A stretch of DNA of 64,000 nt. Origin: Terriglobia bacterium. Its GTDB lineage: Bacteria; Acidobacteriota; Terriglobia; Acidiferrales; UBA7541. The notes under the pieces were generated by a model. It was not told the origin of the DNA. It worked only from the letters and a program-made list of their open reading frames with translations, and did no database searches. Shown here one piece after another: positions 34,577 to 43,671 of the stretch (positions within the stretch are counted from its first letter, which is position 1; each line of letters begins with the position of its first letter). The DNA lies in NCBI GenBank assembly GCA_020073375.1, contig JAIQFG010000010.1, forward strand, positions 16,457 to 80,456, in the 5' to 3' direction. The translations under genes were made by a program, and so were the position numbers.

Positions 34577-36841
34577 CTAAGCCCAGGTCAACTTCGCATA
34601 ACGCTCAACAAGTTTCTTCGTCCCGTGATCCGAAAACCGCACCGTAAACTTCCGGTCCTCGTCCTCGCCCTCAACTCCAATGATCGTCCCCGCGCCATAC
34701 GTCGCGTGCCGCACCCTCTGCCCGATCAGCGGATTGGCCGAGCCCGAGCGGCTCGCGCGCGGCGCGGAAGCCGGCCGCGTCCTGCTAGGCGTAGCGCTGG
34801 ACGACATTCCCCCGCCATTCGCCCGCCGCATGCGCCTCGTGAACTCTTCCTCCGAATACGAATACTCCGGGTCCGGCTCATACCGCCGCGTTTCCCCCGC
34901 ATCGGCCAGCGAACCCGCCGCCGTCTCAATCAATTCTCCCGGAATCTCCGCCAGAAATCGCGAAGGCAGCGACCCCGTCAGCCGTTCGGATCCGTACATT
35001 CGCCGGTATACCGCGCGCGTCAGCGTCAGCGTGTCCTTGGCCCTTGTCATCCCCACGTAGCACAGACGCCGCTCCTCCTCCAATTCCTCATTATCATTTT
35101 GCGACCGGCTGTGCGGAAAAATTCCTTCCTCCATCCCCGTCAAAAACACGTGCTCAAACTCCAGCCCCTTCGCGCTGTGCAGCGTCATCAGCGTGATCAA
35201 CGCATCCTCATCGAAATTATCCGAATCGCTCACCAGCGCGGCGCGATCCAGAAAATCCGTCAGCGTTTCCCCGCGCTCGGCGCCCTCGGCCATGGCGTTC
35301 ACCAGTTCGTTCAGATTGTCGGCGCGCGCGGTATCCTCGCTCGAATCGCGCTGCACCAGCATGTCCATGTACCCGCTGCGATTCAAAATCGACGTCAGCA
35401 ATTCCGCGGGAGTCGCCGTGGCCGATTCCTGCTGCAAACCCTCGATCAGCGTCCGGAAATCTTTCAGCGGCGCGATAGCGCGCCCTGAGGACGCCCCCTC
35501 CAGCAATTTCCCCAGCGCCACCCACAGCGAAGCGTCCTGCTCCCGCGCGATCGCCGAAAGCGAATCCACGGTGGTCTTGCCGATCCCGCGCGGCGGCGTG
35601 TTAATCACGCGCAAGAATGCGATATCGTCGTCCGGAAATATCGCCAGCCGCGCATAAGCCAGTGCATCCTTTACTTCCGCGCGCTGGTAAAACGAAAACC
35701 CGCCCAGCATCCGGTAGCGCATCCCGCGCGCCCGCAGCGCCTCTTCAAACGCCCGCGATTGCGAATTCGTCCGGTACAGGATCGCCACATGCGCCGCCGG
35801 GTCGTCCGCATGCAGCACGCGGATCCGGTCGCCCACGTACTCGGCTTCGCCCTTGGAGTCCCGCGCCTCGAAAAATCCCAGCGTCGATCCCGCGCCCTTC
35901 GTCGTCTTCAGGAATTTTCCCAGCCGTCTCTTGTTGTTCGCCACCACGCCCGCCGCGGCGTCTAGGATGGTTTGCGTCGACCGGTAATTCTCCTCAAGCC
36001 GCACCACGCGCGCTCCCGGATAATCCTCGTCAAACCGCAAAATGTTTCCGATGTCCGCTCCGCGCCACCGGTAAATCGACTGGTCCTCGTCGCCCACCAC
36101 GCACAAATTCCGCGATTCACCCACCAGCAGCCGCAGCAAATCGTATTGCACACGATTAGTATCTTGATATTCATCGACGTGAATGTACCGGAAACGCTTC
36201 TGCCAGTTCGCCCGCGCCTCCGGAAATTCCCGCAGCGCCTGCACCGCGCGCAGCAGCAGGTCGTCGAAATCCAGCGCCCCCGCCTTGCGCAGAATCTTCT
36301 CGTACGCCTCGTACACTTTCGACGCCGTCACGCCTAGCGGATCGTTCCGCCGCGCCGCTTCGCTCGCCACCTGCGCCGGAGTCATCGCGTGATTCTTCGC
36401 GAAGCTGATCCGCTCCAGCAGTCCGCGGATCTTCTCCCCCGGATCCTTCACATTAATCTGCTCCAGCGCCAGCTTCACTGCCGCCGTCTGGTCGTCCGCG
36501 TCGTAAATTTTGAAATCGCGCGGCAATCCCAGCCGCGGCGCCTCGCGCCGCAGCAGCCACGCCGAAAATGAATGAAACGTCCCGATCCACGGATCGTCAA
36601 ACGCGAGCCCCTTGCGCACCAGCAGGTCGCGCACCCGTTCCTTCATCTGCCCCGCTGCCTTGTTTGTGAACGTCACCGCGAGAATGGCGCTCCCCGGCAC
36701 GCCCTGATCGATCAAATGCGCGATCCGGTACGTAATCGCCCGCGTTTTTCCCGTCCCGGCCCCCGCCAGAATCAGCACGGGTCCTTCAATAGCCGTCGCA
36801 GCGTCGCGTTGCCCGGAATTCAATTCGTCAAGGAGTGTCAT
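34577..36841 (-). CDS. pcrA: UvrD/PcrA-type superfamily 1 DNA helicase
   Basis: A 754-residue 3-prime to 5-prime helicase of DNA repair and replication. Motif Q and the Walker A AGAGTGKTRAITYRI are at the N-terminus, motif II is VDEYQDTN, motif III region VGDEDQSIYRWRGAD, motif V near LMTLHSAKGLEFEHVF and motif VI YVGMTRAKDTL. The C-terminal 50 residues (GQRVRHATYGAGTIIGVEGE) form the Tudor-like fold found in PcrA, which contacts RNA polymerase. Residues about 650-700 are low-complexity Ser/Arg-rich. The ATG at 36841 gives the common MTLLDELNSGQ start. Confidence 0.95.
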   Translation of the reverse strand: MTLLDELNSGQRDAATAIEGPVLILAGAGTGKTRAITYRIAHLIDQGVPGSAILAVTFTNKAAGQMKERVRDLLVRKGLAFDDPWIGTFHSFSAWLLRREAPRLGLPRDFKIYDADDQTAAVKLALEQINVKDPGEKIRGLLERISFAKNHAMTPAQVASEAARRNDPLGVTASKVYEAYEKILRKAGALDFDDLLLRAVQALREFPEARANWQKRFRYIHVDEYQDTNRVQYDLLRLLVGESRNLCVVGDEDQSIYRWRGADIGNILRFDEDYPGARVVRLEENYRSTQTILDAAAGVVANNKRRLGKFLKTTKGAGSTLGFFEARDSKGEAEYVGDRIRVLHADDPAAHVAILYRTNSQSRAFEEALRARGMRYRMLGGFSFYQRAEVKDALAYARLAIFPDDDIAFLRVINTPPRGIGKTTVDSLSAIAREQDASLWVALGKLLEGASSGRAIAPLKDFRTLIEGLQQESATATPAELLTSILNRSGYMDMLVQRDSSEDTARADNLNELVNAMAEGAERGETLTDFLDRAALVSDSDNFDEDALITLMTLHSAKGLEFEHVFLTGMEEGIFPHSRSQNDNEELEEERRLCYVGMTRAKDTLTLTRAVYRRMYGSERLTGSLPSRFLAEIPGELIETAAGSLADAGETRRYEPDPEYSYSEEEFTRRMRRANGGGMSSSATPSRTRPASAPRASRSGSANPLIGQRVRHATYGAGTIIGVEGEDEDRKFTVRFSDHGTKKLVERYAKLTWA

Positions 36842-36910
36842 TTTGGGGAGTGGGCCCGTTAGAAACATCCATTCTATCCGACGAACACCGCTTCAGCAAA
36901 TTCAGGTTTC

Positions 36911-36967
36911 CTCTTCTCTGTGTCCTCTGTGGACTTTCTCGGTGTTCTCTGTGTTAAGCCTTTGAAT
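36911..36967. repeat. Dispersed CACAGAGG/CACGGAG repeat, inverse orientation
   Basis: CTCTTCTCTGTGTCCTCTGT leads to CTCTGTGTTAAGCCTTTGAA; the reverse complement is the same family as the yggS insertion and as 58999. It fills the helicase upstream region. Confidence 0.65.
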
Positions 36968-37011
36968 TTCCGGCCGCCAAGTGGAATGAACCAGCAGAAG
37001 GGAAGTGCCCG

Positions 37012-37641
37012 CTACCGCCCCGCCCCCAGATCAATCTCAAAAAAGAACAGCGCCTTCTTATCCGTCATGAACGACAAATCCGGAATATACAGGTGCGAAT
37101 ACCGAATGGCATTAAAATCGTGATTCACATCGAAAAACAAAAACCCGTGCGTCGTCGCATGTGGCGGCAAGATGTCGCTCGAAACCGCCACCGACCGCAG
37201 CAGCGTGTCCATCTCGTTCCAGGCCTTGCTCTTCCCCCCGCTGCTCCCGGAATTCGGAAACGGAAATGGCCGCCGCAGCTTCGGATTCGCCTCCGCTTTC
37301 AGCAGCGTGCGGTCCGCAACCTCTTCCGGCGATAGCGGTTCCAGTTGCTGCCGATCCACCCCCGGCAGCGAAACCACCAGCCGGATCGTATTCAGATCAA
37401 TCCGAACCGGCGCATTCCCGTCGTTCTTGAAATACACGTCGATCGCCGCGATCCCCGCTCCAAACGGAGAATTTTTCCCGAACGGCGCCGTATAGCGTTC
37501 CGCCGTAACGTATGGATCGGCAACAATTGTCAGATCCTGGTGCGCGTCGCGCGTGCGCAGCGCCATCGGATCCACCGGCGCGCTTTGCGCGCGAGCTCCG
37601 AAGGGCATCAGCACCAGAACGGCAATAATCCGCAAGAACAT
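37012..37641 (-). CDS. Secreted hypothetical protein
   Basis: A 209-residue protein with a signal peptide (MFLRIIAVLVLMPFGARA-Q). A beta-rich domain contains LTIVADPYVTAERYTAPFGK and FGAGIAAIDVYFKNDGNAPV; a D-rich end (FFFEIDLGAGR) closes it. No family was recognised. It lacks lipobox or anchor features. The preferred start (37641) gives the signal peptide; an ATG 18 codons upstream is weaker. It stands alone between the helicase and LPS operon. Confidence 0.7.
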   Translation of the reverse strand: MFLRIIAVLVLMPFGARAQSAPVDPMALRTRDAHQDLTIVADPYVTAERYTAPFGKNSPFGAGIAAIDVYFKNDGNAPVRIDLNTIRLVVSLPGVDRQQLEPLSPEEVADRTLLKAEANPKLRRPFPFPNSGSSGGKSKAWNEMDTLLRSVAVSSDILPPHATTHGFLFFDVNHDFNAIRYSHLYIPDLSFMTDKKALFFFEIDLGAGR

Positions 37642-37802
37642 CGGTTTTCCTAGGATGCAGTTTCCCGCCGCCGGGTTCGCCACAATTAGTATCACAGGAC
37701 CCGCGCCGCCCCTATAATATCCGCTTTGCCGCCGCGCCCGCGCAATTTCGGGTTTTAGTTAATCGCCCTGCGATCGCTTCCCGCGATCAGGCGCCCGAAA
37801 AT

Positions 37803-37825
37803 GTAGGGGCACGTCATGCCGTGCC
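37803..37825 (+). repeat. GTAG-footed hairpin, stem GGCACG
   Basis: GTAGG then GGGCACG, loop TCATGC, CGTGCC. It lies about 30 bases before the waaA start. Confidence 0.65.
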
Positions 37826-37856
37826 ACGGCGTTGCGCGCGTTCAAGGACATAAGGG

Positions 37857-39212
37857 ATGTACCTGGTCTACAGCCTACTCACCGCCGCAGGCATGATCCT
37901 GCTCTCGCCGTACTTTCTCATGCGCGCACTCCTGCGCGGCAAGCGCCTCGACAACCTCCCCGAACGCATGGGCTGGAAATTCCCCTGCGAATTGCGCGAA
38001 CATTCCGCGCCGCAGCCGCAGCGAAAGGCCATCTGGGTCCACGCCGTCTCCGTCGGCGAAGTCCTCGCCGCGCTTCCGCTTGCCAAACAGCTGAAAGACC
38101 GCTACCCCAACAACCGCCTGGTCATTTCCACAACCACCGCCACCGGCCAGGCGCTAGCCCGCGAGCGAATGAATTTCGCCGACGCGATTTTCTATTTCCC
38201 CCTCGATTGGACCGGCCCGGTCCGCCGCGCCATCCGCGCAGTGCAGCCCTCCGCTGTCCTCATCGTCGAAACCGAAATCTGGCCCAATTTCTTGCGCGAA
38301 TGCCGCCGCGCATCCGTTCCCGTGGTTTTCGTCAACGGCCGCCTCTCCCCGCGCTCCTACAGCGGTTTTCTCCGTGCCCTCACCTACTCGGGCGGCCTGC
38401 TGCGCCCCTTCCTGAAAAGAATCCTGCATGACGCTTCGCTCTATCTCATGCAGGGCGCCGAAGACGCCGAACGCCTGATCGCCCTGGGCGCTCCCCCGGA
38501 CCGCGTCCTCGTCACCGGAAATCTGAAATACGATCTCGCAGCGCCGCCCGCCAACGCACTCTCCTTTTGGCTGGCCCCGGAACTCGCGCGCGCCAATCGC
38601 GCCCCCATTCTGATCGCCGGCAGCGTCGTGGCCGGCGAAGAAAAAATGGTTCTCGCCGCCTTCGCCGCCGTCGAAAAAGAATTTCCCGACGCACTCCTGA
38701 TCTTCGCTCCGCGCAAGCCCGATCAATTCAACAATGCCGCCGCGGCAATTTCGCAAACCGGCCGCACGCTGTTGCGCCGAAGCGAAATCGCCTTGAATGC
38801 CGCCCCGGCCGGCGCATTCGCGATTCCCGGCAATATTTTCTTGCTCGATAGCCTGGGCGAACTCGCCGCCCTCTACCGCCTGGCCGATGCCGTATTCGTC
38901 GGCGGTTCGCTCGTCCCCACCGGTGGCCACAATATTCTTGAACCGGCCGCATTCGGCAAAGTCCCGGTCTTCGGCCCCTATATGGACAATTTCCGCGAAA
39001 TGGCCGCCGCATTTCTCCTCGCCGGCGCTTCCGTCCGCGTCTCCACCCCGCAGGAACTGGGCGAAGCCTGGCTGGTTTTGCTCCGCGATCCCCGGACCGC
39101 CGCGCACATGGGCGCCGCCGCCAAAGATTTGGTCGCGCGCAATCAAGGCGCGACCGAGCGCGTCCTGACCCAATTGGAAAAAGTCCTGACCACGCTCGGA
39201 GGCCTGTCATGA
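37857..39212 (+). CDS. waaA: 3-deoxy-D-manno-octulosonic acid (Kdo) transferase
   Basis: A 451-residue GT30 enzyme that adds Kdo to lipid A precursor at the inner face of the inner membrane. The N-terminal anchor is MYLVYSLLTAAGMILLSPYF. The catalytic Glu region GEVLAALPLAKQLKDRYPNN and the VETEIWPNF motif fit WaaA. VFVGGSLVPTGGHNILEPAA is the C-terminal Kdo/CMP signature. Longer than the roughly 425 of E. coli. Its stop overlaps lpxK (ATGA), starting a six-gene overlapping LPS operon. Confidence 0.95.
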   Translation: MYLVYSLLTAAGMILLSPYFLMRALLRGKRLDNLPERMGWKFPCELREHSAPQPQRKAIWVHAVSVGEVLAALPLAKQLKDRYPNNRLVISTTTATGQALARERMNFADAIFYFPLDWTGPVRRAIRAVQPSAVLIVETEIWPNFLRECRRASVPVVFVNGRLSPRSYSGFLRALTYSGGLLRPFLKRILHDASLYLMQGAEDAERLIALGAPPDRVLVTGNLKYDLAAPPANALSFWLAPELARANRAPILIAGSVVAGEEKMVLAAFAAVEKEFPDALLIFAPRKPDQFNNAAAAISQTGRTLLRRSEIALNAAPAGAFAIPGNIFLLDSLGELAALYRLADAVFVGGSLVPTGGHNILEPAAFGKVPVFGPYMDNFREMAAAFLLAGASVRVSTPQELGEAWLVLLRDPRTAAHMGAAAKDLVARNQGATERVLTQLEKVLTTLGGLS

Positions 39213-40270
39213 AGCCCTCCTCCGGATGGCTCGTGCTTCTGTGGCCGGTCTCCATCCTCTATTCCGTGCTCTCTCTCGCGCGCTCCTGGGCCTACACCCG
39301 CGGAATTTTCCGCGTGCGCAAACTTCCCGGAACCGTCATCAGCGTCGGAAACCTCACCGCCGGCGGAACCGGAAAAACCCCCATGGTCCTGTGGATCGCC
39401 GAACGCCTCGCCCTCCAGGGCAAGCACGCCGCGATCTTGACGCGCGGCTATCGCGGCACGCTCGACGCAAACGCAAAAGACGCGACCTCAAATGCCAAAG
39501 CCACTACCGCCGGCCTCCCCCAAAGCGACGAAGTCGCCATCCTCCGCGACCGCCTTGCCGGCCGCGTCCAGCTTGGCGTAGGCCCCGACCGCTTCAAAAA
39601 CGGCGAAACCCTCGCGCGCCACGGCGTCGATTGGTTCGTCCTCGACGACGGCTTCCAGCACCGCAAACTCGCCCGCGACGCCGACATCGTCCTGCTTGAC
39701 GCCACGGATCCCTTCGGCGGCGGCCGCACGCTCCCCTCGGGCCGCCTCCGCGAGCCGGTCTCCGCGCTGCGCCGCGCCGACCTTGTTGTCATCACGCGCA
39801 GCGTACAGGCCCCCGCCCCGGCCCTGGAAGCCGTCGTCCGCCGTCACACCCGTAGCCCGATTTTCTATGCCGCCACAAAATTTGTCAGCGTCTTGCGCGT
39901 GCCTCGCCTGGATGTCGCCTTGCCCCCCGCGGATTGGCCGTGCGCACGCTTCCTAGCCTTTTGCGCCATCGGAAATCCGCCCGCCTTTTTCGCAGACTTG
40001 CGCGCCTTGGAATTTCAGATCGCCGTAGAACGCAGCTTCCCCGACCATCACGTCTACACCCTGCAGGAAGCCGCCGAGTTGGAAAAAGCGGCGCAAGCCG
40101 CCGGCGCCGATGCGCTGCTCTGCACGGAAAAAGATGTCTGGAATCTCCGCCACGTCCAGTTCACCGCGCTACCGGTCTACTGCGCTCGCATTTCCTTTCA
40201 ACTTCCGGAGAATTTCTGGGATGCTCTTCAGGAAGTCATCCATCGCCGTCAGTCAGGATCGCAGCCATGA
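39209..40270 (+). CDS. lpxK: Tetraacyldisaccharide 4-prime-kinase
   Basis: A 353-residue kinase that phosphorylates the lipid A disaccharide. The P-loop GNLTAGGTGKTPMVLWIAER, TRGYRG and the DDGFQHRKLARDADIVLLDA motif are typical LpxK. The N-terminal WLVLLWPVSILYSVLSLA is the membrane anchor. Coupled upstream and downstream by 4-base ATGA overlaps with waaA and the heptosyltransferase. Confidence 0.95.
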   Translation: MKPSSGWLVLLWPVSILYSVLSLARSWAYTRGIFRVRKLPGTVISVGNLTAGGTGKTPMVLWIAERLALQGKHAAILTRGYRGTLDANAKDATSNAKATTAGLPQSDEVAILRDRLAGRVQLGVGPDRFKNGETLARHGVDWFVLDDGFQHRKLARDADIVLLDATDPFGGGRTLPSGRLREPVSALRRADLVVITRSVQAPAPALEAVVRRHTRSPIFYAATKFVSVLRVPRLDVALPPADWPCARFLAFCAIGNPPAFFADLRALEFQIAVERSFPDHHVYTLQEAAELEKAAQAAGADALLCTEKDVWNLRHVQFTALPVYCARISFQLPENFWDALQEVIHRRQSGSQP

Positions 40271-41331
40271 AAATTCTGGTGCGCGCGCCAAACTGGGTGG
40301 GAGACGCCGTCATGTGTGTCCCCGCGCTCGAATCCCTGCGCGCCGCGCGCCCCGCGGATGAAATTTCCATCCTGGCGCGGCCCGTCGTCGCCGATCTTCT
40401 CGTCGGCCAGACTTTCGCCGACCGCATCATCGCCTACGAAAATCGTGGCCGTCACCGCGGCTGGCTCGGCAGGGAAGCGCTCATCCGCCAACTGCGCGCC
40501 GAAAACTTCGCCGCCGCCGTCCTGTTTCAAAATGCTTTTGAAGCCGCATGGCTCGCCTGGCGCTCCGGAATTCCCCAGCGCATCGGCTACGCCCGCGACG
40601 CCCGCAGCCCGCTCCTCACAAAATCCATCGCCGTCCCACAGCCCGGTGAAATCCCTCCCCATGAATCCCACTACTACCTGGAACTGCTCCGCCGCGCCGG
40701 CTGGATCGAGACCCGCGGCGAAATCAAACCCACCCGCCTGCTGATTTCGCCGGGAGCTGCCGTCGCCGCCGAATCCGCTCTCCGCAATGCCGGAGCAAAA
40801 CCAAATTCCTGGCGCTGCGCCATCGCCCCCGGCGCCTCATACGGCGCCGCAAAATGCTGGCCCCCCGAGCGCTTCGCCTCTCTCGCCGACCGTCTCATTT
40901 CGGATTGCGGCGCCGATGTGATATTTTTTGGTTCGCCCAATGAGAAGGAAATTGCCGCGCGAATCCAGTCCAGCATGAAAAACCGCGCCATTTCCCTGGT
41001 GGGCGGGACCTCGATGCGGGAACTTGCGGCGTTGTTCTCCGCCTGTTCCATGTTTATCGGCAACGATTCCGGGGCCATGCACGTGGCTGCCGCCGCGGGC
41101 CTCCCCGTCATCGCGATTTTCGGCTCCACCGACCCGGAGGGCACTGCCCCTGTGACCAACAAATTTACTCTGATCCGCCAGGCGCCTTCCTGCAGTCCCT
41201 GCTTCCTCCGCCGCTGCCCGGTAGACCATCGCTGCATGACGCGCATCGCGGTGGATTCGGTTTTCACAGCCGCGCATTCCTTGCGCCTCGCCGCAAGCGA
41301 ACCTCGTTCCGGGGGTGCCTCCGATGCCTGA
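40267..41331 (+). CDS. waaF: ADP-heptose:LPS heptosyltransferase (WaaF-like)
   Basis: A 354-residue GT9 glycosyltransferase adding heptose to the inner core. The start MKILVRAPNWVGDAVMCVPA gives the acceptor and catalytic aspartate region. IAPGASYGAAKCWPPERFAS and GNDSGAMHVAAAAGLPVIAI are the sugar-nucleotide motifs. The frame is open 111 codons earlier but overlaps lpxK; 40267 is coupled by ATGA. Assignment as heptosyltransferase II over I follows from the VRAPNWVGD start. Confidence 0.92.
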   Translation: MKILVRAPNWVGDAVMCVPALESLRAARPADEISILARPVVADLLVGQTFADRIIAYENRGRHRGWLGREALIRQLRAENFAAAVLFQNAFEAAWLAWRSGIPQRIGYARDARSPLLTKSIAVPQPGEIPPHESHYYLELLRRAGWIETRGEIKPTRLLISPGAAVAAESALRNAGAKPNSWRCAIAPGASYGAAKCWPPERFASLADRLISDCGADVIFFGSPNEKEIAARIQSSMKNRAISLVGGTSMRELAALFSACSMFIGNDSGAMHVAAAAGLPVIAIFGSTDPEGTAPVTNKFTLIRQAPSCSPCFLRRCPVDHRCMTRIAVDSVFTAAHSLRLAASEPRSGGASDA

Positions 41332-41914
41332 GAAAAATCTCCTCCGCCCCGCCGTTTTTCTCGACCGCGACGGCACCATCTGTGAGGAAATGGGCTACGT
41401 CAATCACATCGACCGCTTGAAAATATTTCCATACGCCGCCGAATCCATCCGGCGCCTCAACGAGGCGGAAATTCCAGTCGTGGTCATCACCAATCAATCC
41501 GGTATTTCCCGGAATATTTTTCCCGAAACCCTGGTCCACCAGATTCACAAAAAAATGATCGCCGAACTCGCCTCCGGCGGCGCCTGGATCGACGCAATTT
41601 ATTTTTGCCCGCACCGCAAGGAAGACGCCTGCGATTGCCGCAAGCCGCATCCCGGCCTGCTCCACCGCGCCGCGCGCGAACACGGCCTCGACCTGCAAAG
41701 ATCCTGGGTGATTGGCGACCGCTACGCTGACGTCGAAATGGCCCACCGCGCCGGCGGACGCGGCATCCTGGTGATGACCGGCTACGGCAAGGGAGAGTAC
41801 GAACTGCATCGCGAGCAATGGCCAATGCAACCCGATTCTCTGGCCGACAATCTAAGGGACGCGGTGCGTCTCATCGTAAACGAGGCTGGCGGCCTGCCGT
41901 CCGGCCATGACTGA
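41324..41914 (+). CDS. gmhB: D-glycero-beta-D-manno-heptose-1,7-bisphosphate 7-phosphatase
   Basis: A 196-residue HAD phosphatase in ADP-heptose synthesis. The FLDRDGTICEE nucleophile motif, VITNQSG, the zinc-binding CPHRKEDACDC and GDRYADVEMA are clear. ATG 41324 is used, overlapping waaF by 8 bases; a GTG at 41315 is an alternative. It lies among heptose genes and feeds the same pathway. Confidence 0.93.
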   Translation: MPEKNLLRPAVFLDRDGTICEEMGYVNHIDRLKIFPYAAESIRRLNEAEIPVVVITNQSGISRNIFPETLVHQIHKKMIAELASGGAWIDAIYFCPHRKEDACDCRKPHPGLLHRAAREHGLDLQRSWVIGDRYADVEMAHRAGGRGILVMTGYGKGEYELHREQWPMQPDSLADNLRDAVRLIVNEAGGLPSGHD

Positions 41915-42968
41915 AAGCTCTAGGGAAGCCGCCGAGAAAGCCGCGGGGCAACCCGCTTCGGAAAGCGGCGAGCGTTTCCTCGTGGTACGGCTCACGGCGC
42001 TGGGCGACATCCTGCACACGCTCCCGGCCGTGGCCGCCTTGCGCGCCGCTCACCGCGCGGCTCGCATCGACTGGGTCGTCGAGCGCAAATGGGCGCCGGG
42101 CCTGGAGGGCAGCCCCGCGCTCGACGAAGTCATCCCCTACGAGCGCCGTTCGTGGTGGGGAGCCATCGAATGCGTGCAGCGGCTGCGCAGCAATCGCTAC
42201 ACCTGCGCCATCGATTTTCAGGGCCTGTACAAATCCTCGGTCCTGGCCGCGCTTTCCGGCGCGCCGCGCAGAATTGGTTTTGACCGTGCCTGGGCGCGCG
42301 AGCCCGGCGCCGCCATGCTCTATACCCGGCGCGTGACTCCCGCGGGACGCCACGTCGCGGAACTGAATTATTCCCTGGCCGAAGCCGCCGGAGCCTCGCG
42401 CCCTCCCGCGCCCGAATATCCGCTGCGCGTTCCCGCCGGTGGCGCGGCCTCGATCCGCGCGCGCCTGCAGGAGCGCAGCATCGGCCCGTACATCGTCGTC
42501 GCCCCGGCCGGAAGTTGGGGCGCCAAGTGCTGGCCGCCAGACCGTTACGGAGAATTTTGCCGTGAATTTGAAAACAGGAGCCCTTTGCGCGTGGTCGTCA
42601 TCCACGGTCCTGGAGAAAAATCCATTGCCGAACAAGTCTGCCGCGCCGCCGCCCCCGCGCGCCCCGAAATCGTGCAAACCACGATCGAGGAATTGATGGG
42701 ACTCCTGGCCCACGCAAAATGCCTGCTCGCCGCCGATTCCGGCCCGCTGCATTTGGCCGCCGCCCTGGGCACGCCCGTCGTCGGTCTCTACGGCCCCACC
42801 GATCCCGCGCGCAACGGCCCATTCGTCCCCGGCGCGATCGTCATCACCCAGGCCCGTCCCGATGAAATCAGCTACAAGCGCCGCACAACTTTCTCACCAT
42901 CCATGTTGCGGATTAGCGTCCAGCAGGTTTTGGCGGCAGTGGAATCCGCCCTGAGGCCCCAAGCGTGA
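41907..42968 (+). CDS. waaC: LPS heptosyltransferase (WaaC-like)
   Basis: A 353-residue second GT9 enzyme. FLVVRLTALGDILHTLPAVA is the acceptor-binding start, VVAPAGSWGAKCWPPDRYGE the nucleotide-sugar site, and AADSGPLHLAAALGTPVVGL a GT9 signature. About 22 N-terminal residues before the domain are charged and not conserved. The LGDI...TLPA start favours heptosyltransferase I. The start overlaps gmhB by 8 bases. Confidence 0.9.
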   Translation: MTESSREAAEKAAGQPASESGERFLVVRLTALGDILHTLPAVAALRAAHRAARIDWVVERKWAPGLEGSPALDEVIPYERRSWWGAIECVQRLRSNRYTCAIDFQGLYKSSVLAALSGAPRRIGFDRAWAREPGAAMLYTRRVTPAGRHVAELNYSLAEAAGASRPPAPEYPLRVPAGGAASIRARLQERSIGPYIVVAPAGSWGAKCWPPDRYGEFCREFENRSPLRVVVIHGPGEKSIAEQVCRAAAPARPEIVQTTIEELMGLLAHAKCLLAADSGPLHLAAALGTPVVGLYGPTDPARNGPFVPGAIVITQARPDEISYKRRTTFSPSMLRISVQQVLAAVESALRPQA

Positions 42969-43510
42969 GCAACGGCACAAATTTCTGGATCCGCTGGCGC
43001 GTTCGCGTCGGATATCCTATCGCCTTCGCCGCGTTTTATTTCGCCCGCCCTCAATGGAAGTGGCTGGTATGCGGCGTAGCCATCGCGCTCCTGGGCCTTC
43101 TGGTCCGCGCCTACGCCGCCGGACACTTGCGCAAGCACGAACAGCTGGCCACCTCCGGCCCCTACGCCTTCACCAGAAATCCCTTGTACTTCGGCAGCGT
43201 GTTATTCGCTGCAGGATTTTCCGTAGCCAGCCACTCCTGGATTTCCGCCGCGCTGCTCGCCACCTACCTCGCCGTCTTTTATCCCGTAGTCATCCGCCGC
43301 GAACAAGGAGAACTCCAAACCCTCTACGGCGCGGCATTCCACGACTACGCTAAACGCGTCCCCGCCTTCTGGCCTCGCCTCACCCCCGCCCCATCCACCG
43401 GCGAACATTTTTCCTGGCAGCAATACCGCAAGAACCGCGAATATGAAGCCGCCATCGGCCTGGCCATCGCCATGTTAATCCTCTGCGCTATCATGTTAGT
43501 CCGCAAGTAG
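42965..43510 (+). CDS. Isoprenylcysteine carboxyl methyltransferase-like (ICMT/PEMT) membrane protein
   Basis: A 181-residue polytopic protein of the ICMT/phospholipid-methyltransferase group. The SAM-binding YAFTRNPLYFGSVLFAAGFS and the KHEQLATSGPY segment are hallmark. The ending RREQGELQTLYGAAFHDYAK is the conserved glutamate region. Methyl acceptor is unknown: prenylated proteins are not expected here, so a lipid or envelope molecule is likely. GTG start overlapping waaC (GTGA). Its TAG stop is the foot of a repeat hairpin at 43507. Confidence 0.87.
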   Translation: MSNGTNFWIRWRVRVGYPIAFAAFYFARPQWKWLVCGVAIALLGLLVRAYAAGHLRKHEQLATSGPYAFTRNPLYFGSVLFAAGFSVASHSWISAALLATYLAVFYPVVIRREQGELQTLYGAAFHDYAKRVPAFWPRLTPAPSTGEHFSWQQYRKNREYEAAIGLAIAMLILCAIMLVRK

Positions 43511-43528
43511 GACAGGCATCAGCCTGTC
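43507..43528 (+). repeat. GTAG-footed hairpin, stem GACAGGC
   Basis: GTAG, stem GACAGGC, loop ATCA, stem GCCTGTC. The TAG at 43508-43510 is the stop codon of the ICMT-like gene. An A-rich tract (43608-43644) follows, an outlier in this GC-rich region lying between convergent gene ends. Confidence 0.8.
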
Positions 43529-43607
43529 GGGTTTAGTCCTGCGAAAATTGTGAAGAGTGGCCACACTGAGCCCTGTCCGGCAATGTAATTCCCCGGAAGT
43601 CTTGCAA

Positions 43608-43644
43608 TCAAAAAAAACCAAAGAAAAAAAACAAAATAAAAATT
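43608..43644. other. A-rich tract between convergent gene ends
   Basis: About 37 bases are nearly all A, with no GC-rich hairpin immediately beside it. Read on the minus strand it would be a T tract after the comEC stop and could aid termination, but that is an inference from composition only. Confidence 0.35.
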
Positions 43645-43671
43645 CCCCCCAAATCCGAAATCCGCCCGTTG

